A DNA stretch of 24,241 bases from a virus, in the IMG/VR virus record IMGVR_UViG_3300044625_001057, positions 1 through 24,241 of that record, one strand, 5' to 3'. Made by a program: the position numbers and the translations under genes. The notes under the pieces were generated by a model that saw only the letters and a list, made by a program, of their open reading frames with translations, did no database searches and was not told the DNA's origin. Shown piece after piece: positions 7,736-13,779 of the stretch (position 1 is its first letter; every line of letters starts with the position of its first letter).

Positions 7736-8246
7736 TACATTTACTAAGATTGCATCTAGTACCGTCGGTAGTGGTGGTGCTGCAAGCATAACTTTTTCAA
7801 GCATCCCTAGCACATATACAGATTTACAGATTTTGCTATCTGCGAGAGATACTGATTCTGCAAACAACTGGTATTTACTAAAACTACAATTAAACACAGA
7901 TACAACAGACGGCAATTATTCTACACGTATACTTTTTGGTTTTGGTACTACAGCGGGATCAAGTACAGGCAATAGACAAAATACAGGTTACGTTACAAGT
8001 AATGCTCGGACGGCTAATACTTTTGGAAATTTATCTTTATACATCCCTAATTATGCTGGGAATACGAATAAAAGTTTTAGCACAGACTCAGTAACAGAGG
8101 GAAACGGAACAACTGTAGAAATCTTAGGATTACACGCAGGATTATGGAGTGATACATCTGCAATCAACCAAGTAATTCTTGCTTTAGACGCAGGTAATTT
8201 TGCTCAATATACAACAGCAACACTTTACGGCATCAAAAACTCATAA
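7728..8246 (+). CDS. Putative receptor-binding/tail tip protein, paralogue 3
   Basis: A 172-residue protein starting at GTG 7728, overlapping the previous gene by 8 bases, with GGGG at 7718-7721 as ribosome binding site. It shares TFTKIASSTVGS, ITFSSIPSTYTDLQILLSAR, SAINQVILALDAG and the closing TLYGIKNS with the two preceding genes. The middle is Asn/Thr/Ser rich and diverged. T-ending codons are frequent (for example ACT TTT, GGT AGT GGT GGT GCT), unlike the A- and C-ending codons of the neighbouring tail genes. The three genes together look like a duplicated host-range cassette. Confidence 0.6.
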   Translation: MPNTFTKIASSTVGSGGAASITFSSIPSTYTDLQILLSARDTDSANNWYLLKLQLNTDTTDGNYSTRILFGFGTTAGSSTGNRQNTGYVTSNARTANTFGNLSLYIPNYAGNTNKSFSTDSVTEGNGTTVEILGLHAGLWSDTSAINQVILALDAGNFAQYTTATLYGIKNS

Positions 8247-8255
8247 GGAGACAAC

Positions 8256-8483
8256 ATGGCAGACACAAAGATCGTAGTTGATTGCTCTACTGGGGAAGTC
8301 TCAGAGATCGAATTGACTCAAGAGGAAGTAGCACAGCGTGAGGCAGATGCAGCGGCATACGCCGATGCAAAGGCGCTAGAAGAAGCAGAAGCAACTGCAA
8401 AGGCGGCAGCCAAAGCAAGTGCCGAAGGCAAACTTACAGCACTCGGTCTCACCGCCGATGAAGTTGCAGCTCTTCTAGGCTAA
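8256..8483 (+). CDS. Small virion-associated protein of unknown function (75 aa)
   Basis: A 75-residue protein with an excellent ribosome binding site (AAGGAG) before ATG 8256. It starts with a short beta segment (TKIVVDCSTGEVSEIELT), then EEVAQREADAAAYADAKA and a long Ala/Glu/Lys helix, ending KLTALGLTADEVAALLG. This architecture recurs downstream of tail fibre genes in many phages of aquatic bacteria and is usually left as hypothetical. The helix could form a coiled coil that chaperones or caps the upstream fibre, which is inference. There is no membrane segment. Confidence 0.7.
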   Translation: MADTKIVVDCSTGEVSEIELTQEEVAQREADAAAYADAKALEEAEATAKAAAKASAEGKLTALGLTADEVAALLG

Positions 8484-8512
8484 CCCTTCCCCATCCCCAA
8501 TCAAGGAGCAAC

Positions 8513-8773
8513 ATGGCCTCATCAAAACAACTGCTCGTCACCTCAACTGCTCAGATTCTTATTGAATCTTACGGTGAGAACCGCCGAGTCCTTCTGACAA
8601 ATAGCAACGATCACCCCTGCTATCTTGGCGGAGCCGATGTCACTTCTAGCACAGGTCTTGCATTTCAAAAAGCCACAACCCTTGATTTTCTTGTTCCCAT
8701 CAAGAGCGTGATTTATGCCGTGGCAAATGGCAACAACACCACGACTGTATCTGTTCTCTACTTGGAGCCATAA
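8513..8773 (+). CDS. Small probable virion protein of unknown function (86 aa)
   Basis: An 86-residue protein with CAAGGAGC before ATG 8513. It is beta rich: QLLVTSTAQILIES, NRRVLLTNSND, CYLGGADVTSSTGLAF, TLDFLVPIKSVIYAVAN, TTVSVLYLEP. The pattern (a strand with LLTN, then a YLGG turn, then an ST-G-F strand) resembles short head or tail decoration-type domains that carry a single beta sandwich. It closes the structural block, one base before the lysis genes. I do not recognise a named family. Confidence 0.65.
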   Translation: MASSKQLLVTSTAQILIESYGENRRVLLTNSNDHPCYLGGADVTSSTGLAFQKATTLDFLVPIKSVIYAVANGNNTTTVSVLYLEP

Positions 8774-8774
8774 G

Positions 8775-8993
8775 ATGACCGCACAAGATTACGCAGCTCT
8801 GACGGTTTCGATCATCACGATCGCCGGCGCATTTGCCGCGATAACCAGATGGCTCGTAAAGCACTATTTGGCAGAATTAAAGCCAAACGGCGGCAGCTCG
8901 ATGAACGATCGCATGACCAGGGTCGAAAGCAGGGTCGACGAGATCTACAGCTTGCTATTGGAAAACAACAAAACAAGAGGGGGCAGGAAATGA
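8775..8993 (+). CDS. Small membrane protein, probable holin or holin partner
   Basis: A 72-residue protein starting at ATG 8775, one base after the previous stop; an upstream in-frame ATG at 8715 lies inside the preceding gene and would add 20 residues of out-of-frame sequence. Residues 7-25 (ALTVSIITIAGAFAAITRW) form one membrane span. The rest is charged and helical (MNDRMTRVESRVDEIYSLL), probably a short cytoplasmic coiled coil. The gene overlaps the endolysin start by ATGA, so it is a natural holin or holin regulator. A second membrane protein follows the endolysin, and the roles of the two could be swapped. Confidence 0.65.
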   Translation: MTAQDYAALTVSIITIAGAFAAITRWLVKHYLAELKPNGGSSMNDRMTRVESRVDEIYSLLLENNKTRGGRK

Positions 8994-9493
8994 ACCAAAG
9001 AGACAAGATGATCCAGATCGCAAGAGCAGAGCTCGGATACATCGAAGGGCCAGCCGATAATCAGACGAAATACCAGAAGGCAAACGTCGCATGGTGCGGC
9101 GCCTTCGTTAACTGGGTGGCAAAACAAGCTGGCGTACGAATTCCAAACTGCGTCTACACCCCGGCAGGGGCGGTCGCCTTTATGGACAAGAACAAATGGC
9201 AAGACGCAGCTACGGCAACGCCAGAGCCAGGGGATATCGCATTCTTTGATTTCCCAGGAGACGCGCTCGACCGGATCAGCCACGTGGGGATTGTGATCAA
9301 GAATAACGGCGACGGCACCGTCACCACGATCGAAGGCAACACGGCACCCGATAAGAAGGGCGATCAACGCAACGGCGGCCAGGTTTGCCGTAAGATCAGG
9401 GCCTACCAAAGCAAGAACCGAGGCAAACTCAAGCCATCAATGGCCGTGACCATTGTCGGCTTTGGAAAGCCAACCTTTAAGGAGACAGAATGA
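8990..9493 (+). CDS. CHAP-domain endolysin
   Basis: A 167-residue peptidoglycan hydrolase. The CHAP fold (cysteine, histidine-dependent amidohydrolase/peptidase) cuts peptide or amide bonds of the wall at the end of infection. Visible motifs: AWCGAFVNW with nucleophile Cys36, the PGDIAFFDF strand at about 80-88, RISHVGIVI with His98, and TIEGNT with Glu115 and Asn117 as the third position. I chose ATG 8990, which overlaps the upstream stop (ATGA) and has AGAGGGGG just before it; an in-frame ATG at 8849 would lie within the preceding membrane protein gene. No separate wall-binding domain is visible, though the basic C-terminal 35 residues might serve. No signal peptide, so release depends on a holin. 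Confidence 0.9.
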   Translation: MNQRDKMIQIARAELGYIEGPADNQTKYQKANVAWCGAFVNWVAKQAGVRIPNCVYTPAGAVAFMDKNKWQDAATATPEPGDIAFFDFPGDALDRISHVGIVIKNNGDGTVTTIEGNTAPDKKGDQRNGGQVCRKIRAYQSKNRGKLKPSMAVTIVGFGKPTFKETE

Positions 9494-9684
9494 ACAAGCC
9501 AGCACTTGAAGCGATTATTAAGACATACCTCCGAGCAGCAGCAGCAGCTGCGGCAGCTCTTTATTTAGCAGATCCAAACCAGCCAGCGAAGAATTACTTG
9601 GTAGCCGGCCTAGCAGCGATCGCAGGGCCAGTTCTTAAGGCGCTCGATGGCAAGGCAACCGAGTTCGGACGCGGAGCAAAGTAA
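9490..9684 (+). CDS. Small holin-like membrane protein
   Basis: A 64-residue protein overlapping the endolysin stop by ATGA. It has two hydrophobic segments, about 13-26 (very Ala-rich, ending ALYLAD) and about 36-51 (LVAGLAAIAGPVLKAL), separated by a polar turn with DPNQPAK, and a charged tail (DGKATEFGRGAK). This two-span layout next to an endolysin is typical of a holin, which makes lesions in the inner membrane at a timed moment. Together with the gene at 8775 it may form a holin pair. Confidence 0.75.
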   Translation: MNKPALEAIIKTYLRAAAAAAAALYLADPNQPAKNYLVAGLAAIAGPVLKALDGKATEFGRGAK

Positions 9685-9687
9685 TTG

Positions 9688-9951
9688 ATGAATCGGGGGG
9701 ATATTCTTAAAGAAGCAGCACGCCTGACATCAAGCGATCGCCAGAACCAGTACGGCGACCCACATACAAACCACCAAAGAATTGCAGACCTCTGGACCAC
9801 ATATCTGGAAACACAGATCAAGCCAGAGCAGGTCGCAATTTGCATGGCGCTGGTCAAAATTGCACGTTTGATGCAGACACAGAGCGATGATTCATTTATA
9901 GATCTAGCCGCATACGCAGCGATAGCCGGCGAGATTGCGAGCAACCGATGA
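9688..9951 (+). CDS. DUF6378-like phage protein
   Basis: An 87-residue protein. It begins MNRGDILKEAARLTSSDRQ and carries NQYGDPHTNHQRIADLW, the signature of a small phage family I recall as DUF6378 (D-R-Q, Y-G-D-P, N, I-A-D-L-W). The rest is helical and includes KIARLMQTQSDDSFIDLAAYAAIAGE; the pattern K-x-AR-x(7)-D-x(3)-D-x-AAY-x-A resembles the metal-binding helices of all-alpha NTP pyrophosphohydrolases, but that link is uncertain. ATG 9688 is preceded by GGAG about 12 bases upstream; a TTG at 9685 is an alternative. The stop overlaps the next start (ATGA). Function is unknown; nucleotide pool housekeeping is a guess. Confidence 0.7.
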   Translation: MNRGDILKEAARLTSSDRQNQYGDPHTNHQRIADLWTTYLETQIKPEQVAICMALVKIARLMQTQSDDSFIDLAAYAAIAGEIASNR

Positions 9952-10625
9952 ACAAGATGATCATCCTGGTGCCAACTCGCGGCCGCCCAATGAACGCAAC
10001 AGCCCTGCTTGCAGCTCACGAAGAGCTTTCAGCAGCAAGCGACCTGCTCTTCATCATTGACGCAAACGACCCAGAGCACGACCAGTACCACTTTGAAGTC
10101 GGTGCAGAGCGCTGCATGACGATCGAGAACCAAACCCGAGGAATGGCCTACCCAATCAACAAGGCAGCCAACGCGATCGCAAAGCAAAACAAGTATGACT
10201 TCTTCGCCTTCTTGGGCGACGACCACCGCCCACGCACAGCCGAGTGGGATTTACAGTTGATGGCGGCGATGCAACGGCGGCCGTCAATGGCCTACGGCAA
10301 CGATCTTCTGCAAGGTAAGCGACTTCCCACCATGATCGCGATGACCAGCGACATCGTAAAGGCGCTCGGTGGAATGGTTCCGCCGAATATGAAGCATTTA
10401 TATCTAGATAACTTCTGGAAAAAACTAGGAGAAGATTTAGGAGCGCTGATATATTTAGACGACGTGATCGTTGAACATATGCACCCAGTTGCAGGCAAAG
10501 CCGAATGGGATGAAGGATACAAGGAAGTCAACGCGCAGGAAGTTTACTCATTCGATGCGCTTGCCTACCAGAACTACATTCAAAGCGAAGCCTACGAAGC
10601 GCTCAAGAAAAAACTTTGCCGATGA
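9948..10625 (+). CDS. Glycosyltransferase-like protein (GT-A fold)
   Basis: A 225-residue protein. The N-terminus MIILVPTRGRP (residues 4-14) is the nucleotide-sugar binding strand of GT-A enzymes, followed by LLFIIDANDPE. FFAFLGDDHRPRT (Asp91, Asp92) sits where the DxD metal site is expected, and DLGALIYLDDVIVEHMHP resembles the late part of family 2 enzymes, where His coordinates the metal. It would transfer a sugar from a nucleotide donor to an unknown acceptor such as a virion protein, host wall polymer or DNA base. The gene is coupled by ATGA overlaps on both sides to the DUF6378-like gene and to a second glycosyltransferase-like gene. Confidence 0.75.
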   Translation: MNKMIILVPTRGRPMNATALLAAHEELSAASDLLFIIDANDPEHDQYHFEVGAERCMTIENQTRGMAYPINKAANAIAKQNKYDFFAFLGDDHRPRTAEWDLQLMAAMQRRPSMAYGNDLLQGKRLPTMIAMTSDIVKALGGMVPPNMKHLYLDNFWKKLGEDLGALIYLDDVIVEHMHPVAGKAEWDEGYKEVNAQEVYSFDALAYQNYIQSEAYEALKKKLCR

Positions 10626-11344
10626 AGCAAGTGATTGCTTATTCACTCTACGGATCCGATGCCAGATACATGATCGGCGCGATCAAGAACGCAATCCTGG
10701 CGCAGAAGCACTTCGCCGGATACGAGATTCGCTTCTACACAGGCGCCAGCGTTCCAGATTGGACGCGAAGCACCCTGGCACTTATTCCAAACGTGCAGCT
10801 CGTCGATTGCGACGGCCCCGAAGATCACACAGCCAAACTGTGGAGATTCAAAGCGCTGGCAGACAAGCAGGCAGATGTGGTTCTCAGCCGCGACGCAGAC
10901 GCCCGGCTTACCAGGCGAGAGCGACTGGCACACGAAGACTTTCTAGCCAGTAGGCTCGACTTTCACATTATGAAAGACCACCCGATCGGTCACAATTACA
11001 AGATCAGCGCCGGAATGTTTGCAGCTCGAAGGGGCGCCATTCCAGAGATCGAAGAGCTTCTAGCCGAGCAACAGAGCCAGAATTACTACACACAAGACCA
11101 GGACTGGCTTGCAGAGCAGATATGGCCCCGGATCAAGGACAACTGCCTGATTCACGATGAAACCTACGACACGCAGGCCGAAGGCATTTCAGCGGTGAAG
11201 CCATTCCCGATTAGCAAAGAAGCAACCTTGCAGCACATCGGCGCAGCTCTGGATGAGAACGACCGCTACATATTCGACATAGATCGACACCGAGCAAAGG
11301 CCGAAACCGGCAGCGACAGATATCTGGCAGAATGGCTCGCATGA
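10622..11344 (+). CDS. Second glycosyltransferase-like protein
   Basis: A 240-residue protein starting at ATG 10622 in the overlap ATGA; a TTG at 10616 would add two residues. It opens with VIAYSLYGSDARYMIGAIKN, continues YEIRFYTGASVPDWTRSTL and LWRFKALAD, and has VVLSRDADARL (Asp91-x-Asp93), a DxD metal-binding site. Then RERLAHEDFLASRLDFHIMKDHP follows, a block I associate with a family of phage and bacterial glycosyltransferases that read RD-DSR and HIMRDHP. The sequence SAGMFAARRGAIPEIEEL probably contacts the acceptor or donor. It is unlike the preceding gene in sequence. Substrates are unknown. Confidence 0.75.
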   Translation: MKQVIAYSLYGSDARYMIGAIKNAILAQKHFAGYEIRFYTGASVPDWTRSTLALIPNVQLVDCDGPEDHTAKLWRFKALADKQADVVLSRDADARLTRRERLAHEDFLASRLDFHIMKDHPIGHNYKISAGMFAARRGAIPEIEELLAEQQSQNYYTQDQDWLAEQIWPRIKDNCLIHDETYDTQAEGISAVKPFPISKEATLQHIGAALDENDRYIFDIDRHRAKAETGSDRYLAEWLA

Positions 11345-12204
11345 AGATATTGATCACAGGGGATGCAGGCTTCGTAGGCCGGGCATTTCACAGAGCGCTC
11401 GACAATAAGGGCCACGAAATTACAGGAATCGACATTGCAAACGGAATCGATTGCAGAGATTTCTTCAAGACAGACAACACAAAGTACGACTTGGTGATTC
11501 ACTTGGCAGCCATCGTCGGCGGCAGAGCCACGATCGAAGGCAACCCTTTGGCCGTTGCCACCGACCTGGCGATCGACAGCGATATGTTCCAATGGGCGAT
11601 AAAGACAAAGCCGCGACACATTGTTTATTTCAGCAGCTCAGCGGCTTATCCGACTTATTTGCAGCGCTTGGCATACAAGCAAACGCTTCGAGAGAACGAC
11701 ATCAATCTCGATCATATTCGAACTCCAGACTTGAGCTACGGATGGGCCAAATTGACAGGGGAAACACTTGCCAGATACGCCAGGAACGAAGGCCTCAAGG
11801 TCACAGTTCTGCGCCCATTTAGCGGCTACGGATCCGATCAGGCCCTGGATTACCCATTCCCATCCTTGATCGAGCGAGCAAAGCGCAAAGCCGATCCGTT
11901 CGACGTTTGGGGAACAGGCGAGCAAACCAGAGATTTCATCCACATCGACGACATCGTTGCAGCTACATTCGAAGCAGTAATCAACGACGTCAAAACGCTC
12001 AATCTTTGCACCGGCAGAGCCACATCTTTCATTGAACTAGCAGAGATGACAATGATGCAAGCCGGATACCTAGCCCCGATCAGGAAGCACCCAGGCAAAC
12101 CAAGCGGAGTCGAATACAGAGTCGGCAATCCGACAAAGATGCTGGAGATTTACACACCGAAGATCAGCCTAGAAGAAGGAATCGCCAGAGCTCTCGCAGA
12201 ATAA
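11341..12204 (+). CDS. NAD-dependent epimerase/dehydratase (extended SDR)
   Basis: A 287-residue enzyme of the sugar-nucleotide-modifying short-chain dehydrogenase group. MKILITGDAGFVG has the cofactor motif Gly7-x-x-Gly10-x-x-Gly13; HLAAIVGG follows, the catalytic Ser lies in SSSAAYPT (98-105), Tyr133-x-x-x-Lys137 in YGWAKLTGE, then LRPFSGYG, and DFIHIDDIV near residue 200. These fit UDP-glucose 4-epimerase, GDP-fucose synthase or a dTDP-sugar relative; I cannot tell which. ATG 11341 overlaps the upstream stop (ATGA); an in-frame ATG at 11332 is less likely. It probably makes the donor sugar used by the two glycosyltransferases upstream. It ends just before a terminator. Confidence 0.85.
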   Translation: MKILITGDAGFVGRAFHRALDNKGHEITGIDIANGIDCRDFFKTDNTKYDLVIHLAAIVGGRATIEGNPLAVATDLAIDSDMFQWAIKTKPRHIVYFSSSAAYPTYLQRLAYKQTLRENDINLDHIRTPDLSYGWAKLTGETLARYARNEGLKVTVLRPFSGYGSDQALDYPFPSLIERAKRKADPFDVWGTGEQTRDFIHIDDIVAATFEAVINDVKTLNLCTGRATSFIELAEMTMMQAGYLAPIRKHPGKPSGVEYRVGNPTKMLEIYTPKISLEEGIARALAE

Positions 12205-12205
12205 G

Positions 12206-12247
12206 AAAACCCCCATCGCCGTCTACAAAGCGATGGGGGTCTTTCTT
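12206..12247. terminator. Bidirectional intrinsic terminator between convergent operons
   Basis: A perfect 11-bp stem ACCCCCATCGC (12209-12219) / GCGATGGGGGT (12230-12240) with a 10-base loop. Downstream on the plus strand is CTTTCTT; on the minus strand the exit is TTTTCTTATTC, so both have T-rich tails. It stands between the plus-strand sugar genes and the minus-strand operon, which both end here. Confidence 0.88.
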
Positions 12248-12252
12248 CGTCC

Positions 12253-12495
12253 CTAGAACAGATCTGACGGATCCCGAATCGGACGCATTATTCGAGCGAT
12301 CTGCCAGTTGCTGTAAGAAGCAAGCAACCAGTTGGGAAACTGAGGGATACGCGGATCTTTATACGGCAACAAAAGAATGATCATTGACCAGAAACCAAAG
12401 AGGATGCCAAACAAGCTCCAGAACCAAACCCGGCGACCGAAAGCCAGGGCAAGCAGGGCAGCGATGGGAGCAGCCAGGACATTCAACCAACTCAC
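12253..12495 (-). CDS. Small membrane protein, last gene of the minus-strand operon
   Basis: An 80-residue protein starting at GTG 12495 and overlapping the upstream gene stop as GTGA (12492-12495). Residues about 5-20 (NVLAAPIAALLALAFG) and 23-44 (VWFWSLFGILFGFWSMIILLLP) form two probable membrane spans, with a Trp/Phe-rich second span. The C-terminal half is polar with aromatic residues (FPNWLLASYSNWQIARIMRPIRD) and probably cytoplasmic. I do not recognise a family. The gene ends a few bases before the bidirectional terminator, so it closes the operon. A role in superinfection exclusion would fit a small phage membrane protein in such a cluster but is a guess. Confidence 0.7.
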   Translation of the reverse strand: MSWLNVLAAPIAALLALAFGRRVWFWSLFGILFGFWSMIILLLPYKDPRIPQFPNWLLASYSNWQIARIMRPIRDPSDLF

Positions 12496-12623
12496 TTGAT
12501 ATAAGCCTTCAACGCATCGACGATGACTTCAGAAACAGACTTCTCGTCGGCTGCGGCTTTTGCTTTGACAGCAGCCCACAGCTGATCAGAGACTCGGACG
12601 GAACGCGCCTTCTTAACGGCCAT
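12492..12623 (-). CDS. Ribbon-helix-helix DNA-binding protein (43 aa)
   Basis: Reading the minus strand from ATG 12623 gives 43 residues: MAVKKARSVRVSDQLW, then AAVKAKAAADEKSVSEVI and VDALKAYIK. The pattern is a classic ribbon-helix-helix (CopG/Arc type): a basic beta strand (ARSVRVS), helix 1 (DQLWAAVKAKAAAD), a turn with KSVSE, helix 2 (VIVDALKAYI). Such proteins dimerise through the strand, which also contacts the DNA major groove. GGGG lies 10 bases before the ATG. It overlaps the upstream gene by 11 bases and the downstream GTG by 4. It is a candidate autoregulator of this operon or of the divergent early operon; an antitoxin is also possible. Confidence 0.85.
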   Translation of the reverse strand: MAVKKARSVRVSDQLWAAVKAKAAADEKSVSEVIVDALKAYIK

Positions 12624-12777
12624 TAGAGATCACCCCATCAATCATTGCAGAACAAGAGCCATAGCCAGAACCAACCCAGCACAGATCGCGAGTGCCATAC
12701 GTCAAAGCCACCAGTGCAACCAGGGCGATGACAAAGGCGACGCGACGACGACGAACAAACTTGCGATCCATTCTCAT
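12613..12777 (-). CDS. Short basic single-span membrane protein (54 aa)
   Basis: Minus-strand ATG 12777 to TAA 12613-12615 gives 54 residues. It starts with a basic run (MRMDRKFVRRRR), followed by a hydrophobic span VAFVIALVALVALTYG (residues 13-28), then CWVGSGYGSCS with two Cys. By the positive-inside rule the N-terminus stays in the cytoplasm and the Cys-containing tail would face outward, where the two Cys could form a disulfide. AGGTG lies upstream as ribosome binding site, and the start overlaps the previous gene's stop (ATGA). It could also be read as a secreted mini-protein with an uncleaved signal. Function unknown. Confidence 0.7.
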   Translation of the reverse strand: MRMDRKFVRRRRVAFVIALVALVALTYGTRDLCWVGSGYGSCSAMIDGVISNGR

Positions 12778-12947
12778 GACTTCACCTGGCGCAAAACTTC
12801 CAGATAAGAAGGAAGGGCATCAAGGACATTCACCAAGACCGCCTCCATCAATTCAGGATCCTGAGAATCCGAAGCATCGACAAGATTGCGACCAGCCAAA
12901 GTCATGGCATCGCTGATATCAATAAACAAAGACTTCATTGCACCCAT
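12774..12947 (-). CDS. Small acidic helical protein of unknown function (57 aa)
   Basis: Minus-strand ATG 12947 to TGA 12774-12776, 57 residues beginning MGAMKSLFIDISDAMTLAGR, then an acidic stretch DASDSQDPELMEA and VLVNVLDALPSYLEVLRQVKS. It is probably all helical. It starts one base after the upstream gene's stop and ends in an ATGA overlap with the next gene, and GAGGA lies upstream of the start. Its third codon positions are mostly T and G, the mirror image of plus-strand genes here. No family is recognised; a small partner protein or a regulator without a DNA-binding motif is possible. Confidence 0.65.
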   Translation of the reverse strand: MGAMKSLFIDISDAMTLAGRNLVDASDSQDPELMEAVLVNVLDALPSYLEVLRQVKS

Positions 12948-13070
12948 TTATTTATCCTCACTTTTCTCGACTTTAATCCATACGAATCCATCTTGATGAC
13001 GAGTGATCTGATTTAGAATATCGAACCATTGCTGATCAACTTCGGCAGTTATTGTGTAAGTAGCGCTCAT
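12948..13070 (-). CDS. Micro-protein of the minus-strand operon (40 aa)
   Basis: Minus-strand ATG 13070 to TAA 12948-12950, 40 residues: MSATYTITAEVDQQW, then FDILNQITRHQDGFVWIKVEKS and EDK. It has the look of two beta strands around one helix, a miniature alpha/beta domain, with a conserved-looking Trp in each strand. ATGA joins it to the zinc-ribbon-like gene upstream, and its stop abuts the next ATG without a gap. Support comes from this exact packing, since the gene is too short for statistics. Function unknown. Confidence 0.6.
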   Translation of the reverse strand: MSATYTITAEVDQQWFDILNQITRHQDGFVWIKVEKSEDK

Positions 13071-13237
13071 GATTTAACCTCAAAATTTGAATGCTTAGGA
13101 GCACAGAAAACACAGACATTCATCCAGTAGCGCTCACCATTTGGATGTTCATATTGGCGCTTGAAGATTGCCTGCCAGCGACCATCGCAGGCATCGCAAT
13201 CAGGAAGACCGGCAACCTTTGTGTTAGAGATTTTCAT
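13067..13237 (-). CDS. Small zinc-ribbon-like protein (56 aa)
   Basis: Minus-strand ATG 13237 to TGA 13067-13069, 56 residues. Two Cys pairs are visible: PDCDACDGRWQAIFK (Cys14, Cys17) and NVCVFCAPKHS (Cys42, Cys45), with 24 residues between them, a typical spacing for a zinc ribbon. The middle contains a beta hairpin with QYEHPNGERYW. It could bind nucleic acid or protein. AAGGAG is 8-9 bases upstream of the start. It overlaps genes on both sides by ATGA. The closest general likeness is to the many phage zinc-finger mini-proteins of unknown role. Confidence 0.72.
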   Translation of the reverse strand: MKISNTKVAGLPDCDACDGRWQAIFKRQYEHPNGERYWMNVCVFCAPKHSNFEVKS

Positions 13238-13536
13238 GCGAGCCACTCCTTAGCAACAGCAACGACGACAGCAGATGAAATAACTTCGCCTCTGAATGAA
13301 CCACAAGCAGCAACGCCCCAGTTCTCAAACTTCCAGATATGGATCACGCCATCTTCAATAGAAAGACGAACACCGTCGCGAAGACCACGAACACTTCGGT
13401 TGTGGAATTCATAATAACCAGGAGCAACAAGATCAACGCCGCCCCACTTGTTATCAATAGGAAGATCACACTCGCCGTTTAAAGCAAGTTGAGTAGCAGC
13501 TTCAACAATCACATCTTCAACAGTTAAGAATGCCAT
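13234..13536 (-). CDS. First gene of the minus-strand operon, unknown function (100 aa)
   Basis: A 100-residue protein starting at minus-strand ATG 13536. I chose this start because GGGGGG stands 8 bases before it; an in-frame ATG at 13563 and longer open frame to 13791 have weaker support and a compositionally different N-terminus. The protein reads AFLTVEDVIVEAATQLALNG, then LPIDNKWGGVDLVAPGYYEFHNRSVRGLRDGV and IEDGVIHIWKFENWGV, ending EVISSAVVVAVAKEWLA. It looks alpha/beta without membrane segments or known motifs. As the promoter-proximal gene it should be the most strongly expressed of the seven. Its stop overlaps the zinc-ribbon-like start (ATGA). Confidence 0.7.
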   Translation of the reverse strand: MAFLTVEDVIVEAATQLALNGECDLPIDNKWGGVDLVAPGYYEFHNRSVRGLRDGVRLSIEDGVIHIWKFENWGVAACGSFRGEVISSAVVVAVAKEWLA

Positions 13537-13779
13537 TTTCTTACCCCCCACCGGCTGAGACATTCGCTCTTTGCCGATAAGAGAATCTTCGCATACGTCA
13601 ATACAAAGAGCAATACAAAGACACGCCAAAATTGGTTGTTTTATTCCTGTGAACGCCAGGGCCACAAGCGTGAAATGGCAGCCACGATCGGCCAGACGGC
13701 GTGGCGGCCACCGCCAGGGGCCAGCACAAGGCACAATAAGCCGACCAGGGCCAAAGGCCCACCAAACTAGGGGGAACCA
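13537..13779. promoter_or_regulatory. Divergent control region between minus-strand and early plus-strand operons
   Basis: About 240 bases without a convincing gene separate two divergently transcribed operons, so promoters in both directions must lie here or leave from here. The half near the minus-strand operon is AT-rich and holds a 12-base-period direct repeat; a TTGACG (minus strand, complement of 13596-13601) could be a -35 but no good -10 is spaced from it. The other half is GC-rich with small hairpins: TGGCGG-CCA-CCGCCA near 13700-13715 and GGGCC-AAA-GGCCC (13748-13760). I cannot place promoters firmly. Confidence 0.55.
13599..13621. repeat. Tandem 11-base direct repeat, candidate operator
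   Basis: CAATACAAAGA occurs at 13599-13609 and again at 13611-13621, a period of 12 bases. It lies within 90 bases upstream of the minus-strand operon. Ribbon-helix-helix repressors often bind tandem half-sites about one helical turn apart, so the 43-residue protein of this operon is a plausible ligand; this is inference. Confidence 0.5.

Noticed and set aside
10471-10953. 160-codon plus-strand frame across the two glycosyltransferase genes
   Set aside because: Very Arg/Gln/Lys-rich, typical of an off-frame reading; the two overlapped genes have recognisable motifs and ATGA coupling.
12384-12916. Plus-strand open frames opposite the minus-strand operon
   Set aside because: They conflict with seven consecutively overlapping minus-strand genes that show a ribbon-helix-helix and a zinc ribbon, and they have no ribosome binding sites.
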